Below are positions 25,222 to 34,116 of a stretch of 64,000 nt of DNA, piece by piece. Numbering within the stretch: the stretch's first letter is position 1; every line of letters starts with the position of its first letter. A model generated the notes under the pieces. It worked only from the letters and a program-made list of their open reading frames with translations, was not told the DNA's origin and did not search any database. The stretch is taken from the NCBI RefSeq assembly GCF_008369295.1, contig NZ_VOBG01000021.1, positions 1 through 64,000 on the forward strand. Reading direction: 5' to 3'. The DNA is from Pseudomonas sp. ANT_H4. Its GTDB lineage: Bacteria; Pseudomonadota; Gammaproteobacteria; Pseudomonadales; Pseudomonadaceae. The position numbers were made by a program, and so were the translations under genes.

Positions 25222-28200
25222 ATGCGCAATCCCGTCAACCCCGTGCCACCGCTGCCACGCATCTACGCCCTGGACCCCCAGGAGGCGGAGCAAAGCTGGG
25301 ACAGCGCCCCGCAACTGCTGGCAGCACTCAATGCCGCTCGGCTGGGCGCCTGGAGTTGGGAAATAGACAGCGGGCGGATCAGTTGGTCGCGGGGCACCCA
25401 GGCGTTATTTGGTTTTGATCCCCGCCAGCCGCTGCCCAAGGACCTGGATTATCTCGACCTGCTGGCCGTCGAGGACCGCGAACGGGTAGTCCGCGCCTTT
25501 CATGCCGTGCTAGCCGGCGAACCCTTCGCGAACGCCATGCACCACCGCATTCAATGGCCCGATGGCAGCCTGCACTGGCTGGAAATCAATGGCAGCCTGC
25601 TACCGGACAAGACAGGCAGGCGGCGAATGATCGGCGTAATTCGCGAGATCACCCACCAGCGCGAGCGGGAACATGCCCTCAGCCATTCGGAAAAACGCTT
25701 CGCCACGCTGTTCCACCTGTGCCCCAATATGGTTCTGCTGACCCGCCAGGAAGATGGCCTGATCAGCGAGGCCAACCAGTATTTCGAAAGTTTGTTCGGC
25801 TGGCCGGTGACCGACGTCATTGGCCGCACCACGCTGGACCTGGGCTTGTGGGTACACCCCGAGCAGCGCGCCCTGTTGGTCAAGGCCACACAACGCAAGG
25901 GCGAGCCCATCACCATGGAGGTGCAGTTTCGCTCCAGCAACGGCCAGATGCATGACGGCACCCTCAGCGCCCAGAAAGTCGAATTGGAGGGCCAGGCCTA
26001 CCTGCTCAGCACCTTCCTCGACACCACCGAACGCAAAAACGCCGAGCAAGCCCTCAAGGACAGCCAGGAACGCCTGGACCTGGCCCTGGATTCAGCACAA
26101 CTGGGCACCTGGGACTGGCACATCCCCAGCGGCATGCTCTATGGCTCGGCCCGCGCCGCACAGTTGCACGGCCTGGAATCCCAGCCATTTCACGAATCTT
26201 TCGACGCCTTTTTTGAAGGCATGCCCGATGAGGAGCGGGAAAACATGCGCCATGCCTATCGCACGCTTCGCGAAGGCCCGGCGGGCAATTACCAACTGAC
26301 CTACCGCGTACAGTTGGAGGACGGCAGCTCGCGCTACCTGGAAAGCCGCGCCCGCCTCTACCGCGACGACCAAGGCCAGCCGTTACGCATGGCCGGGACC
26401 TTGCTCGACATCACTGACCAGGTGGAGCGCGAACAGCGCCTTAGCGCCTCCGAAGAAAAATTCGCCAGCCTGTTCCTCGCCAGCCCCGACCCGATTTGTG
26501 TCACGGGCCTGGAAAGCGGCCAGTTCATCGAGATCAACCCCAGCTTTACCCAGACCTTCGGCTGGACCGCAGCCGAGGTGATCAACAACAGCGCCGAGCA
26601 AATCGGCCTGTGGGACGAATCCACCAGCCGCCTGCAACGCATTGAACAAGTGATCCGCGAACAAGCCCTGAGCAACGTGGCGATCATCGCCCATCACAAA
26701 AACGGCCAGCGCCTGACCTGCGTGATGTCCAGTCGCCTGATCAAAGTCGGAAACCAGCCTTGCGTCGTTACCACCCTGCGGGACATCACCCAGCAGCAAC
26801 GCTCGGAAGCCGCGCTCAAGGCGAGCGAGGAGAAGTTCGCCAAGGCGTTTCATTCCAGCCCCGATGCGGTGTCCATCACCGAACGCGACACCGGCCGTTA
26901 TCTGGAGGTGAATGACGGATTCTGTCGCTTGACCGGCTACCGGGCTGACGAAGCCATAGGCCTAACGCTTTACCAGATCGGCATCTGGGCCGACGAGAAC
27001 CAGCGGGCCGCGCTGCTGGCTGAACTTCAGATCAAGGGGCGCATCCATCGTCTGGAAATGCTCTGGCACAACAAACGCGGGGAAATCCTGGCAGTGGAGG
27101 TGTCGGTGGAGCCAATCACCCTCAATGAAACCCCGTGCCTGCTGCTGACCGCCAGGGACGTCAGCCTGTTGAAAAACGCGCAGGCGCAGATCCGCCACCT
27201 GGCCTATCACGACCCACTGACCAACCTACCCAATCGCGCATTATTGATGGACCGTCTGAGCCAGCAAATCGCCCTGCTCAAGCGCCACAACCTGCGAGGC
27301 GCGCTGCTGTTTCTCGATCTGGATCACTTCAAGCACATCAACGACTCCCTCGGCCACCCGGTGGGCGATACGGTGCTGAAAATCGTCACCGCCCGCCTGG
27401 AAGCCAGCGTACGCATGGAAGACACGGTGGCGCGCCTGGGAGGCGATGAGTTTGTGGTGCTGCTTAGCGGCCTGGAGGGTTCACGGGGGCAAGTCAGCAG
27501 ACAGGTGCAGGAGTTGGCCGATACCCTGCGTGAGCTACTGTCGGAACCGATGTTTCTCGATGGGCATCGCTTGCAGGTCACCCCCAGCATTGGGGTAGTG
27601 CTGATTCCCGATCATGGCTCGACACCGGCAGATCTGCTCAAGCGTGCCGATATCGCGCTGTACAGGGCCAAGGACTCCGGGCGCAACACCATCCAGATGT
27701 TTCATAACAGCATGCAACGCACCGCCAGTGAGCGGCTGCGCATGGAAACCGACCTGCGGATGGCGCTGTCTCGTGGTGAGTTCAGCGTGCATTACCAGCC
27801 GCAAGTAGACGCCCGGGGCAACCGCATCGTGGGTGCCGAGGCCCTGGTGCGCTGGCAGCATCCGCAACTGGGGGCGCAATCTCCTGCTGAATTTATCAAG
27901 GTACTGGAGGACAGCGGGTTGATTCTCGAGGTGGGCACCTGGATTCTCGACGAGGCCTGTGGTGCCTTCGCCCAACTGATTGCCGAAGGCCTGGTGGACC
28001 CGCTGAATTTCAGCCTGTGCGTGAACATCAGCCCCCGTCAGTTTCGCCAGAATGACTTTGTCGAACGGGTCGAACGCAGCCTGAAGCAGAACAAGCTGCC
28101 CTTTACTCTGCTGAAACTGGAAATTACCGAAGGCATCGTGATCCAGAACCTGGATGACACCATCAGTAAGATGCGCCGCCTGAAGAAACTCGGCGTCAGT

Positions 28201-28500
28201 TTTGCCATGGATGATTTTGGTACCGGCTACTCATCGCTCACCTACCTCAAGCGTCTACCCGTGGACGCGCTGAAGATCGACCAGTCCTTCGTACGCGATG
28301 CCACCCACGACCCCAACGACGCGGAAATCATTCGCGCCATCGTGGCCATGGCCCGCAGCTTAAACCTGGAGGTGATTGCCGAGGGCGTGGAGACACTTGA
28401 GCAACTGGCATTTTTGCAGGGCTTGGGCTGTCATTTGTATCAGGGGTATTTGCACAGTCGGCCACTGCCGATGGAGGGGTTCAAGCAATTGCTGATGTAG
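25222..28500 (+). CDS. Multi-PAS GGDEF-EAL cyclic-di-GMP enzyme
   Basis: A protein of about 1092 residues with no membrane segment. Five PAS/PAC units follow each other (starting near residues 35, 155, 290, 410 and 540), then a GGDEF domain and an EAL domain. GGDEF is intact, and RMED lies exactly five residues before it, the product-inhibition I-site. The EAL part has EALVRW, NISPRQF, LEITEG, MDDFGTGYSSL, LKIDQSF and EGVET, so phosphodiesterase activity is expected. ATG 25222 is preferred to the TTG six bases upstream. It stands alone downstream of the LysR gene; input signal unknown. Confidence 0.9.
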   Translation: MRNPVNPVPPLPRIYALDPQEAEQSWDSAPQLLAALNAARLGAWSWEIDSGRISWSRGTQALFGFDPRQPLPKDLDYLDLLAVEDRERVVRAFHAVLAGEPFANAMHHRIQWPDGSLHWLEINGSLLPDKTGRRRMIGVIREITHQREREHALSHSEKRFATLFHLCPNMVLLTRQEDGLISEANQYFESLFGWPVTDVIGRTTLDLGLWVHPEQRALLVKATQRKGEPITMEVQFRSSNGQMHDGTLSAQKVELEGQAYLLSTFLDTTERKNAEQALKDSQERLDLALDSAQLGTWDWHIPSGMLYGSARAAQLHGLESQPFHESFDAFFEGMPDEERENMRHAYRTLREGPAGNYQLTYRVQLEDGSSRYLESRARLYRDDQGQPLRMAGTLLDITDQVEREQRLSASEEKFASLFLASPDPICVTGLESGQFIEINPSFTQTFGWTAAEVINNSAEQIGLWDESTSRLQRIEQVIREQALSNVAIIAHHKNGQRLTCVMSSRLIKVGNQPCVVTTLRDITQQQRSEAALKASEEKFAKAFHSSPDAVSITERDTGRYLEVNDGFCRLTGYRADEAIGLTLYQIGIWADENQRAALLAELQIKGRIHRLEMLWHNKRGEILAVEVSVEPITLNETPCLLLTARDVSLLKNAQAQIRHLAYHDPLTNLPNRALLMDRLSQQIALLKRHNLRGALLFLDLDHFKHINDSLGHPVGDTVLKIVTARLEASVRMEDTVARLGGDEFVVLLSGLEGSRGQVSRQVQELADTLRELLSEPMFLDGHRLQVTPSIGVVLIPDHGSTPADLLKRADIALYRAKDSGRNTIQMFHNSMQRTASERLRMETDLRMALSRGEFSVHYQPQVDARGNRIVGAEALVRWQHPQLGAQSPAEFIKVLEDSGLILEVGTWILDEACGAFAQLIAEGLVDPLNFSLCVNISPRQFRQNDFVERVERSLKQNKLPFTLLKLEITEGIVIQNLDDTISKMRRLKKLGVSFAMDDFGTGYSSLTYLKRLPVDALKIDQSFVRDATHDPNDAEIIRAIVAMARSLNLEVIAEGVETLEQLAFLQGLGCHLYQGYLHSRPLPMEGFKQLLM

Positions 28501-28513
28501 TCAAACGTGAAAA

Positions 28514-28539
28514 GGGCTCACCTTGCGCAAGGTGAGCCC
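28514..28539 (-). terminator. Terminator downstream of dusC
   Basis: A perfect 26-bp palindrome (GGGCTCACCTTGC and its complement), followed on the minus strand by TTTT. It could also stop transcription of the GGDEF-EAL gene coming from the other side. Confidence 0.65.
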
Positions 28540-28547
28540 GACGCCAA

Positions 28548-28682
28548 TCAAACCAACTTGATGCCTTGGTATTCGGCGACCAACCGCCAGTGCAACGGCG
28601 GTGCCGCGCCCTTGATCCCATAGCGATCTTCATGACCGCCAATCACCGCCACCGAGTGCCCGTCATATTTCTTCAAAAAACT
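28548..28682 (-). pseudogene. Orphan C-terminal coding fragment in frame after the dusC stop
   Basis: Directly after the dusC TAA, the same frame stays open for 44 codons to a TGA at 28548-28550, with good Pseudomonas codon use and protein-like sequence (DGHSVAVIGGHEDRYGIKG, PPLHWRLVAEYQG). There is no start codon apart from a TTG at 28676 without a ribosome binding site. It is most likely the tail of a gene whose front was lost. I do not recognise the family. Readthrough of the dusC stop would add it as an extension, but nothing supports that. Confidence 0.5.
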
Positions 28683-29642
28683 TTAGGCTGCTTCTGGATG
28701 AACCATCCCCAGTAAACGACTAACCTGCCCCAGATCGGTTTCCCGGCGCATTGCCGTAAATAGCTCCACCGCCTCGGGATAGTTACGGGTCAGCATCGCC
28801 AGCCACTGCTTTAAACGGCCCGGAGCCTGGCGCTCAGTGAGTTGCGCGACGGATTGCGTCCAGAACTCGTGGAGCATGGGTTGCATTTGCGCCCAGGTCA
28901 TTTCCACCACATCCTCGCCCGCACGAGCAGCAGCAATCTGCCGAGCCAGGTCGGGACGGGCCACCAGGCCGCGACCGAGCATGATGTCCTCGACACCGCT
29001 GATTTCCCGGCAACGACGCCAGTCTTCGACGCTCCAGATATCGCCGTTGGCGAACACCGGCACCTTGACCACGTCCTGCACCCGGGGAATCCACTCCCAA
29101 TGAGCAGGCGGTTTGTAGCCATCCGCTTTGGTGCGGGCATGAACGACGATGTGCGCGGCGCCGCCTTCCGCCAGGGCGGTGGCGCAGACCAGCGCGCCAT
29201 CCGGGCTGTCGAAGCCCAGGCGCATCTTCGCGGTGACCGGAATATGTGCCGGTACTGCACGGCGCACATGCTCGACGATCTGGTTGAGCAGTTCCGGCTC
29301 CTTGAGCAACACTGCGCCGCCACGGGATTTGTTGACGGTCTTGGCCGGGCAACCGAAATTCAGATCGATAACTTCAGAGCCCAGCTCGCAAGCCAGGGCG
29401 GCATTTTCCGCCAGGCACACCGGATCAGACCCGAGCAATTGCACGCGCAGCGGCACGCCCGCAGCGGTTTTGGCGCCGTGCAGCAATTCTGGAGCAAGCT
29501 TGTGGAAATAGGCTGGCGTCAGCAGGCGGTCGTTGACCCGAATGAACTCGGTCACACACCAATCGATACCGCCGACCTGGGTCAGCACGTCACGCAGGAT
29601 GTTGTCGACCAACCCCTCCATGGGCGCCAAAGCAATTTGCAT
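28683..29642 (-). CDS. dusC: tRNA-dihydrouridine(16) synthase
   Basis: A 319-residue flavoenzyme that reduces uridine 16 in the tRNA D-loop. The start MQIALAPMEGLVDNILRDVL and catalytic Cys98 in LNFGCPAKTVNKSRGG match DusC, as do the FMN contact segments (NGDIWS, IMLGRGL). ATG 29642 is chosen over a GTG nine bases upstream. Isolated minus-strand gene. Confidence 0.92.
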   Translation of the reverse strand: MQIALAPMEGLVDNILRDVLTQVGGIDWCVTEFIRVNDRLLTPAYFHKLAPELLHGAKTAAGVPLRVQLLGSDPVCLAENAALACELGSEVIDLNFGCPAKTVNKSRGGAVLLKEPELLNQIVEHVRRAVPAHIPVTAKMRLGFDSPDGALVCATALAEGGAAHIVVHARTKADGYKPPAHWEWIPRVQDVVKVPVFANGDIWSVEDWRRCREISGVEDIMLGRGLVARPDLARQIAAARAGEDVVEMTWAQMQPMLHEFWTQSVAQLTERQAPGRLKQWLAMLTRNYPEAVELFTAMRRETDLGQVSRLLGMVHPEAA

Positions 29643-29709
29643 GGGAAACACTCAACAAAAAACGTGGAGCAGTTTACTGGGTTTCCCACAGCAACCGTTA
29701 ACCCCTGCG

Positions 29710-30141
29710 TCAGATACGCAATGCCTGGCCGTAACCTTCGATAAATTCCGTCGGCATGCGCTTGGGCTTGCCGCTGGACAGCTCGATGCAGACAAAGGTG
29801 GTTTGCGCCCGCAACAAGGTGGTGCCATCACTGGGGCGAACCAGCTGGAAGCGCCGGGTCATTTTCAGGCGCTGGTCCCAGTCGACGATCCAGGTCGCCA
29901 GTTGCAGCTCGTCGCCTTCATAGCCAGCGGCCAAGTAGTCGATCTCATGACGGACCACCGCCATGGCACGATCCAGCCGCCGATACTCGGTCAGGTCCAG
30001 CCCCAGACGCTGGGAATGGCGCCAGGCGCAGCGCTCCAGCCAGGACACGTACACCGCGTTATTGGCGTGGCCCAACCCGTCGATGTCCTCGGCAGCGATC
30101 TGCAGATCGATGATAAACGGCGTTGCCAAATCCCAGCCCAT
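29710..30141 (-). CDS. Acyl-CoA thioesterase, 4HBT hotdog family
   Basis: A 143-residue single hotdog domain. The segment EDIDGLGHANNAVYVSWLE (residues about 18-36) is the 4HBT active-site region with an Asp-x-x-x-His-x-N pattern. YbgC/FadM-type thioesterases of this size hydrolyse acyl-CoAs in the cytoplasm; the substrate chain length cannot be told. It lies about 50 bp downstream of the hydrolase gene and is probably cotranscribed with it. Confidence 0.83.
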   Translation of the reverse strand: MGWDLATPFIIDLQIAAEDIDGLGHANNAVYVSWLERCAWRHSQRLGLDLTEYRRLDRAMAVVRHEIDYLAAGYEGDELQLATWIVDWDQRLKMTRRFQLVRPSDGTTLLRAQTTFVCIELSSGKPKRMPTEFIEGYGQALRI

Positions 30142-30191
30142 ACCTTGCTCCCGGTCGATTAATGTCGGCGGCGAGCAGTGTAACCCATGGT

Positions 30192-31025
30192 TCAGGCCGT
30201 TTGCCGCTCTGGCAGGCGGCGACCGGCCAGCAGCGCCAGTACACCCTCCACCACCCGCGGGTCGGCTAGCACTTTCTGGTGCCCGCCTTGCTCCAGGCGC
30301 AGCAGGCGGCTGTCGAACCAGGCGTCGTGAATCAACTGTGATTCCGTCACTGGCACGAACGTGTCGTCTTCGGCGTGGACAACCAGTCCCGGCATCTCCA
30401 ATTGATAGTGGGCGACATCCAGACGCGCCGCCTGGATTCCCACATCCTGCTCAACCTCACGGATAAATGCCGAACGCGCCTTGGGCGGCAAGCCGACCAT
30501 GCGCGCATAACCGCGCAGCACACCCAGAATCCGCGCCGGGGCCGCAATGCTCACCAGCGCTTCGGTACGCAGGCCCAACTGGACGGCCAGCATCGCACTG
30601 GCTCCGCCCATGGAATGACCGATCACCGCGCGCAACGGCGGCAACTCGGCGGCTGCCTCCAGCATGGCGCGGGCGAACAACACCACATTGGCCTCGCGCC
30701 CCGGCGAGCGGCCATGGGCCGGACCGTCCAGCGCTACCACCGAATACCCGGCATCCACTAGAACGCTGATCAGACTGGCAAACTGAGTCGGCCGCCCTTC
30801 CCAGCCGTGCATCATCAATACGGTCGGTCCCTGCCCCCAGCGCAATGCCGACAGGCCGAAACGCAAGGTGATGCGCTCCGACTGCGCAAGCAACGGCAAC
30901 TCCCAGTCCCTTGGCGGCAACCCCCTAGGCGTCATGAAAACCAGGCGCATCCTGCTGGCCACGGTTTGCGGCGCCAGCCAGCCCAAGGTGCCGTTGATGC
31001 CACGAATCCACTTTAACGTGCCCAT
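30192..31025 (-). CDS. Alpha/beta hydrolase
   Basis: A 277-residue hydrolase. HGWEGRPTQF forms the oxyanion-hole region, GHSMGGASAML (near residue 138) carries the serine nucleophile, the acid is in HAEDDTFVPV and the histidine in QGGHQKVL. No signal peptide. Substrate unknown. It lies between a TetR regulator upstream and a thioesterase downstream, all minus strand with short gaps, so TetR may control the three. Confidence 0.85.
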   Translation of the reverse strand: MGTLKWIRGINGTLGWLAPQTVASRMRLVFMTPRGLPPRDWELPLLAQSERITLRFGLSALRWGQGPTVLMMHGWEGRPTQFASLISVLVDAGYSVVALDGPAHGRSPGREANVVLFARAMLEAAAELPPLRAVIGHSMGGASAMLAVQLGLRTEALVSIAAPARILGVLRGYARMVGLPPKARSAFIREVEQDVGIQAARLDVAHYQLEMPGLVVHAEDDTFVPVTESQLIHDAWFDSRLLRLEQGGHQKVLADPRVVEGVLALLAGRRLPERQTA

Positions 31026-31053
31026 CGCTCACTCCTCAGGCCAGCGGCCACCT

Positions 31054-31593
31054 TCAGCGCACTGCCGACTTGGCCGCGCGCAATATCCGATCCGATAACT
31101 CACCCGGCCCCAAGGCACGGGCCAACGCCAGGCCACCGATCATCAATGCCATGTCGGCCAGGGCCTTGTCGGTGTCTTCAGGGGTGGCCGCCAATTGCGC
31201 GGCCATCAACTCGACGTGTTCATTCAAGACTTCGCGAAATTCGTCTGGCAGGCGGCTCATTTCCCCCACCGTTGCCGGTATCGGGCAGGCCAGGGCTGTA
31301 GAGTCACGGTGCTTGCGTGACAGGTAAAACGCCGCCACCAAAGCCCGACGCTCTTCGCCCGTCAGTTCGGTATCCATCTCATCAATAGACGCTCGACGCC
31401 GCGCCAGCAATTGCTGGAAAGCCTCTAGCATCAAGGCATCCTTGCTTTCGAAGTGCGCGTAGAAGCCGCCCACCGTGAGCCCCGCCGCGCCCATGACTTC
31501 GCCGACACTCGGCTCGGCCGGGCCACGCTGGATCAGCGCGGCACTGGCGGCCTGCAGGATGCGTTCACGGGTTTGCGCTTTTTTATCGTTCAT
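31054..31593 (-). CDS. TetR family transcriptional regulator
   Basis: A 179-residue TetR protein with the N-terminal helix-turn-helix (TRERILQAASAALIQRG, VGGFYAHFESKDALMLEA) and a C-terminal ligand domain of the TetR_C type with a cysteine-proline pair (ALACPIPATVGEMSR). Divergent region upstream contains an inverted repeat that may be its operator. It begins the set TetR-hydrolase-thioesterase. Confidence 0.88.
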   Translation of the reverse strand: MNDKKAQTRERILQAASAALIQRGPAEPSVGEVMGAAGLTVGGFYAHFESKDALMLEAFQQLLARRRASIDEMDTELTGEERRALVAAFYLSRKHRDSTALACPIPATVGEMSRLPDEFREVLNEHVELMAAQLAATPEDTDKALADMALMIGGLALARALGPGELSDRILRAAKSAVR

Positions 31594-31620
31594 CGTCGCC
31601 TCCGAATATTACGATTGAAA

Positions 31621-31636
31621 TATTATATGCATAATA
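31621..31636. promoter_or_regulatory. Possible TetR operator
   Basis: TATTAT-N4-ATAATA, about 28 bp before the TetR start codon, next to a second AT-rich repeat (AATATT) at 31605-31610. Position and symmetry fit an autoregulatory operator. Confidence 0.4.
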
Positions 31637-31715
31637 CTTCTGCGCAAGCTTTCCGTATGACCGCTGGTCAGAAGAACATTTTGGAAGAGGGAGAATTGGC
31701 TAAACGCCAGACAAA

Positions 31716-31747
31716 CAAAAGGGCCATTCAATAATTGAATGACCCTT
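31716..31747 (-). terminator. Terminator of the tRNA-Ala/Glu operon
   Basis: The minus strand forms a long stem (GGGTCATTCAAT with ATTGAATGGCCC) followed by TTTTGTTT, about 25 bp beyond the last tRNA-Glu. Confidence 0.75.
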
Positions 31748-31772
31748 AAAAATCCCGCAGAGCGGGTAATCG

Positions 31773-31848
31773 TGGCGTCCCCTAGGGGACTCGAACCCCT
31801 GTTACCGCCGTGAAAGGGCGGTGTCCTAGGCCACTAGACGAAGGGGAC
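31773..31848 (-). tRNA. tRNA-Glu(TTC), copy 1
   Basis: 76 nt with CCA, anticodon loop CTTTCAC and acceptor GTCCCCT/AGGGGAC. Part of a tandem Glu/Ala pair. Confidence 0.95.
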
Positions 31849-31926
31849 ACAAACCTTCTATACAACATGATCAGGCTAAGCCTGATCGATTCAAGGCCGG
31901 TGTGGCCAGACCTTGAACTGTAAAAT

Positions 31927-32002
31927 TGGTGGAGCTAAACGGGATCGAACCGTTGACCTCCTGCATGCCATGCAGGCGCTCTCCCAGCTGAGCTATAGCC
32001 CC
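31927..32002 (-). tRNA. tRNA-Ala(GGC), copy 1
   Basis: 76 nt with CCA, anticodon loop ATGGCAT and acceptor GGGGCTA/TAGCTCC, including wobble pairs. Confidence 0.94.
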
Positions 32003-32051
32003 GATTTTTCGCCTCGCGGCGCAGCAGACCTTGCGAGCTGCTTGTTGAAAC

Positions 32052-32127
32052 TGGCGTCCCCTAGGGGACTCGAACCCCTGTTACCGCCGTGAAAGGGCGG
32101 TGTCCTAGGCCACTAGACGAAGGGGAC
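32052..32127 (-). tRNA. tRNA-Glu(TTC), copy 2
   Basis: Same sequence as the copy 279 bp to the left, with CCA and anticodon TTC. Confidence 0.95.
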
Positions 32128-32205
32128 ACAAACCTTCTATACAACATGATCAAGCTAAGCCTGATCGATTCAAGGACGGTGTGGCCAGACCTTGAACCTG
32201 TAAAT

Positions 32206-32281
32206 TGGTGGAGCTAAACGGGATCGAACCGTTGACCTCCTGCATGCCATGCAGGCGCTCTCCCAGCTGAGCTATAGCCCC
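32206..32281 (-). tRNA. tRNA-Ala(GGC), copy 2
   Basis: Same sequence as the copy 279 bp to the left, with CCA and anticodon GGC. First gene after the operon promoter. Confidence 0.94.
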
Positions 32282-32302
32282 TCATCGGTGAGGACGGGGC
32301 GA

Positions 32303-32331
32303 ATCTTAATGGCGCTTTGGAAAGCTGTCAA
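32303..32331 (-). promoter_or_regulatory. Sigma-70 promoter of the tRNA-Ala/Glu operon
   Basis: On the minus strand TTGACA (32326-32331) and TAAGAT (32303-32308) are exactly 17 bp apart, followed by a GC-rich discriminator (TCGCCCC), a pattern linked to stringent control of stable RNA genes. Confidence 0.8.
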
Positions 32332-32382
32332 ATTTTTTCTCAACAATTTCCAAAGTTTTTTGTCGGCATAACAATCACTTAC

Positions 32383-32414
32383 CGACCAAACCCCGGAAAA
32401 CCGGGGTTTGGTCG
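32383..32414 (-). terminator. 14-bp hairpin at the gltX end
   Basis: CGACCAAACCCCGG and its complement flank the loop AAAA, 14 bp after the gltX stop. The stem is very strong though no long T-tract follows. Confidence 0.65.
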
Positions 32415-32428
32415 ACACAACAGCCCGG

Positions 32429-33910
32429 TTAAGCGATAGCGCCCAACAGCTTTTCCCATTCCTTGTTTTCTTTCTTCGACACACCACCAAGCAAATCAAG
32501 GGCTTGGCGCAGACGGAAACGGGTCAGGTCCGGGCCGAGGATTTCCATGGCATCAAGCACCGACACCGAGCTGGCTTGCCCGGTGATGGCGGCAAACATC
32601 AGCGGCATGGCATCGCGCAGCTTCAGCTCCAGAGACTCGACCACGGCCTGGATAGTCGCGGTGATCGGGTCCTTCTCCCACTGACGCAGGCTTTCCAGCT
32701 TCCACAGGATCAACTGCATCAATTGGCGAACCTGATCGCCCGACAGCTTCTTCGATTCGAACAACTTCACGTCCGGCGTCACGCCTCCGGCAAAGAAGAA
32801 CCCGGCCAGTGGTGCGATCTGGCTGAAGGTTTCCACCCTGCCCTGCACGTGCGGCGCGATCTTCATCATGTACTCAGGGTTCAACGCCCACTGCTGCACG
32901 CGGCTGGCGAACTCTTCCACCGGCAGGTCACGCAGCCACTGGCCATTGAGCCAGGACAGTTTCTCAACGTCGAAGATCGGCCCACCCAGGGAGACGCGCG
33001 ACAGGTCGAAGTTGTCGACCATTTCCTGCAACGAGAACTTCTCACGCTCGTCCGGCATCGACCAGCCCATGCGACCCAGATAGTTGAGCATCGCTTCGGG
33101 CATAAAGCCCATGCGCTCATAGAAGGTCACCGAGGTCGGGTTCTTGCGCTTGGACAGCTTGCTCTTGTCCGGGTTACGCAACAGCGGCATGTAGCACAGC
33201 TGCGGCTGTTCCCAGCCGAAGTATTCGTAAAGCAGGATCAGTTTCGGCGCCGAAGGCAGCCATTCTTCGCCCCGCAGTACGTGAGTGATGCCCATCAAGT
33301 GGTCATCGACGACGTTGGCCAGGAAGTAAGTTGGCAGGCCGTCGGTCTTCATCAGCACTTGCATGTCCATGCGATCCCACGGGATCTCGACATCGCCACG
33401 CAGCATGTCCGGGACCACGCAAATGCCTTCGCTCGGCACCTTCATGCGGATCACGTGAGGCTCGCCAGCGGCCAGGCGCTGGGCCACTTCTTCCTTGGAG
33501 AGCAGCAGCGCCCGGCCGTCGTAGCGCGGAGTCTCGCCACGGGCCTGTTGCTCGGCGCGCATCTGGTCCAGCTCCTCGCTGGTGCAGAAGCACGGGAAGG
33601 CATGGCCCAGGTCGACCAGTTGCTGGGTGTACTTTTTGTAAATTTCGCTGCGCTCACTCTGACGGTATGGGCCGTGAGGGCCGCCCACATCCGGGCCTTC
33701 GGCCCAAGTGATACCGAGCCAGCGCAGGGCGTCGAAAATCTGCTGTTCCGACTCGCGGGTAGAGCGCATCTGATCGGTGTCTTCGATCCGCAGGATGAAT
33801 TCACCGCCATGCTGCTTGGCAAAGCAGTAGTTGAACAAAGCGATGTAGGCAGTGCCGACGTGGGGATCCCCAGTGGGCGATGGCGCGATGCGCGTGCGGA
33901 CGGTGGTCAT
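32429..33910 (-). CDS. gltX: Glutamate--tRNA ligase
   Basis: A 493-residue class I synthetase that charges tRNA-Glu; fittingly, two tRNA-Glu genes lie just downstream. The HIGH-type motif is in PSPTGDPHVGTAYIA, and the KMSKS-type loop is SKLSKRKNP. I take ATG 33910 (MTTVRTRIAPSP); the open frame upstream is not conserved. Divergent from the emrA-like gene. Confidence 0.95.
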   Translation of the reverse strand: MTTVRTRIAPSPTGDPHVGTAYIALFNYCFAKQHGGEFILRIEDTDQMRSTRESEQQIFDALRWLGITWAEGPDVGGPHGPYRQSERSEIYKKYTQQLVDLGHAFPCFCTSEELDQMRAEQQARGETPRYDGRALLLSKEEVAQRLAAGEPHVIRMKVPSEGICVVPDMLRGDVEIPWDRMDMQVLMKTDGLPTYFLANVVDDHLMGITHVLRGEEWLPSAPKLILLYEYFGWEQPQLCYMPLLRNPDKSKLSKRKNPTSVTFYERMGFMPEAMLNYLGRMGWSMPDEREKFSLQEMVDNFDLSRVSLGGPIFDVEKLSWLNGQWLRDLPVEEFASRVQQWALNPEYMMKIAPHVQGRVETFSQIAPLAGFFFAGGVTPDVKLFESKKLSGDQVRQLMQLILWKLESLRQWEKDPITATIQAVVESLELKLRDAMPLMFAAITGQASSVSVLDAMEILGPDLTRFRLRQALDLLGGVSKKENKEWEKLLGAIA

Positions 33911-34116
33911 GGCGGGTCTCGAATGGGCGATAAAACTGAAATTGAAACAAGGGGCGAATGGTAACAGCCCGAAGCACTCGGGCTCCAGCGTATGGCGGCC
34001 AACAAAGGGCATATAAGCCAAGCTTCGGTCTACAGGAATGCTTTGACCGGACATGGCTATTTGCCAAATCGTTAGCTGGCTATATTTCATTACCTTTTGT
34101 TACTGACTCTGCCCTC

